This document shows, piece after piece, positions 63,165-64,000 of a stretch of 64,000 nucleotides of DNA. The notes under the pieces were generated by a model. The model searched no databases. It was not told where the DNA came from and worked only from the letters and a program-made list of their open reading frames with translations. The DNA comes from CAYLRU01 sp964386565 (GTDB taxonomy: Bacteria > Desulfobacterota > Desulfobacteria > Desulfobacterales > UBA5616): positions 91,521-155,520 of the forward strand of contig CAYLRU010000005.1 of assembly GCA_964386565.1 (NCBI GenBank), written 5' to 3'. A program made the position numbers and the translations under genes. Positions within the stretch are counted from its first letter, which is position 1; each line of letters begins with the position of its first letter.

Positions 63165-63563
63165 ATGAATGAAAAAAACCTTGTTGATGTATTCAATGAA
63201 CACCAATTAAACCAAATTTTCCCGGAATCTGTTGCGGACAGGTTTTTTGAGGCGCTTTTCGGTGACGTATCAGAAGGGTCCTATGATATCCGCCTGGTCT
63301 TTGACCGGAACCAGGAAGACCGGCTCGAATTTCAAATCCATCTGGTCAACCGGCCGGGAAAATGCTTGAGATGCAGTCTCACCTACGGCCTGCCGGAAGT
63401 ATTTTCCCGTCATCCGGTTATCAATATAAAAGGGGTTGTGGAGAAAATAGGCCGTCTTCTGGACGGCCGGTGGGAAATCGATCACTGGGAGCTTGGTAAA
63501 ACCCGTGAGATAAGCAATGCGTTACACATCATCCCGTTGACGATATTTTTAAAAACAAACTGA
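63165..63563 (+). CDS. Small hypothetical protein
   Basis: A 132-residue soluble protein with an AAGGA ribosome-binding site 9 nt before its ATG. It has no signal peptide, no membrane segment and a single CLRC pair (CLRCSLTYGLPEV). It reads as one compact alpha/beta domain; FDRNQEDRLEFQIHLV and EKIGRLLDGRWEIDHWEL suggest alternating strands. I do not recognise the family. It stands alone between fumC and the tRNA gene. Confidence 0.65.
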   Translation: MNEKNLVDVFNEHQLNQIFPESVADRFFEALFGDVSEGSYDIRLVFDRNQEDRLEFQIHLVNRPGKCLRCSLTYGLPEVFSRHPVINIKGVVEKIGRLLDGRWEIDHWELGKTREISNALHIIPLTIFLKTN

Positions 63564-63618
63564 ATATTTATGTCCGGCGACCATGCCGCATGCGACCTGG
63601 AAAACCCATAAAATTTTG

Positions 63619-63645
63619 TTGACAGCCTTTTTTTTTTCATATAGA
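63619..63645 (+). promoter_or_regulatory. Promoter of the tRNA-Asn gene
   Basis: A perfect TTGACA (63619-63624) is followed after 15 nt by TATAGA (63640-63645, 4 of 6). It lies 34 nt before the mature tRNA, the distance expected for a short tRNA leader. Confidence 0.55.
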
Positions 63646-63678
63646 AAGCATCACGTCTTTGGCGGTCTTAAGCCTTAT

Positions 63679-63754
63679 TCCCCAGTAGCTCAGTCGGTAG
63701 AGCAGATGGCTGTTAACCATCGGGTCCGCGGTTCGAGTCCGTGCTGGGGAGCCA
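63679..63754 (+). tRNA. tRNA-Asn (anticodon GUU)
   Basis: A complete cloverleaf can be drawn: acceptor TCCCCAG with CTGGGGA, D stem GCTC/GAGC, anticodon stem GATGG/CCATC with a loop CTGTTAA carrying GTT at 63712-63714, and a T arm with GGTTCGAGTCC. CCA is encoded at 63752-63754. The anticodon specifies asparagine. Confidence 0.97.
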
Positions 63755-63792
63755 GATTTCAATCCGCCAATTTGAGCGGTTCTTAGTTAACG

Positions 63793-63826
63793 CAAGACCC
63801 CGTGGGGTGATCCCCTCGGGGTCTTG
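63793..63826 (+). terminator. Terminator-like hairpin after tRNA-Asn
   Basis: CAAGACCCCG and CGGGGTCTTG form a 10-bp outer stem and GGGG/CCCC an inner stem, 38 nt after the tRNA end. Only TCGTTT follows rather than a strict T run. It probably ends the tRNA transcript. Confidence 0.65.
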
Positions 63827-64000
63827 TCGTTTCTCCCCATTTCTCAAGCAGTTACACACCTCCACACACCCCTGCCGATTCTCCGTTTCTTGTTCGCCGT
63901 CATTTAACAGGCCTACATCCATCGCAGGCCCGCTCCGACGATTCGAGGACTCCTCCGGCAGGTATCCGTCGAAAGCCGGACAGGCTTCTCTGTCCGGCGG
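63827..64000. other. Non-coding right end of the window
   Basis: No ORF is convincing here. GCCGGACAG (63975-63983) pairs with CTGTCCGGC (63990-63998), a 9-bp hairpin at the window edge that could be a terminator or repeat. No integrase or duplicated tRNA fragment was seen. Confidence 0.4.

Noticed and set aside
63679..64000. tRNA-Asn as an integration site for a mobile element
   Set aside because: No integrase gene and no repeated tRNA 3' end is visible within the window.

Overview
The window looks like a chromosomal segment of an anaerobic, probably sulfate-reducing Desulfobacterota (deltaproteobacterial, Desulfobacterales-like) bacterium. This is inferred from gene content, not from a marker gene: an adenosylcobalamin-dependent ribonucleotide reductase, indolepyruvate:ferredoxin oxidoreductase, several radical SAM proteins, NtrC-type two-component systems, a giant BcrAD/BadFG-type activase fused to dehydratase-like domains, and class II fumarase. 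No transposase, integrase, phage gene or CRISPR array was seen, and almost all of the DNA is coding.

Layout. 1-7.2 kb (+): NtrY/NtrX-like two-component pair, rsmD, coaD, and the B12-dependent ribonucleotide reductase nrdJ. 7.2-10.3 kb: a YqaA-like membrane protein and pcm (-), a K+ channel/RCK protein (+), 5-formyl-THF cyclo-ligase (-). 10.4-16 kb (+): serS and threonine synthase overlapping by 4 nt, a LysM exported protein, and a TPR lipoprotein. 16.2-27.1 kb (-): a type IV pilus assembly operon read as small HTH protein, pilM, pilN, pilO, pilP, pilQ and then a 1733-residue Ig-like/beta-propeller lipoprotein, closed by a strong terminator; it has a near-consensus promoter beside a 24-bp perfect palindrome. 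27.4-30.2 kb (+): a histidine kinase and NtrC-type regulator pair divergent from the pil operon. 30.3-40.5 kb (-): TPR, SH3, radical SAM, FmdB-like, 7TM histidine kinase, recN, a second K+ channel, iorB and iorA. 40.7-46.5 kb (+): rdgB, GTP-type PEP carboxykinase, an AmpG-like transporter, a large uncharacterised protein. 46.6-50.6 kb (-): MOSC protein, HTH/two-CW protein, IscU-like scaffold, a 680-nt intergenic region with a strong terminator, a B12-binding radical SAM protein and a PilZ protein. 50.9-55.4 kb: two paralogous CBS-pair proteins flanking a divergent DASS transporter and a left-handed beta-helix protein. 55.6-63 kb (+): bifunctional NAD(P)HX repair enzyme, the 1465-residue activase/dehydratase protein and fumC. 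The end holds a small hypothetical gene and tRNA-Asn(GUU).

How the parts fit. Much of the segment is housekeeping (tRNA charging, DNA repair, nucleotide sanitation, CoA, folate, NAD repair) mixed with anaerobic carbon and redox metabolism (IorAB, PEPCK, FumC, the activase). The surface theme is the pilus operon with its appended giant lipoprotein and its adjacent regulators. The parts most likely to be undescribed are the tandem-activase fusion at 57.2-61.6 kb, the pil-linked giant lipoprotein with its own recurring ~80-residue module, and the CBS/DASS/beta-helix module at 50.9-55.4 kb. All functional statements rest on reading motifs by eye; no database search was run.
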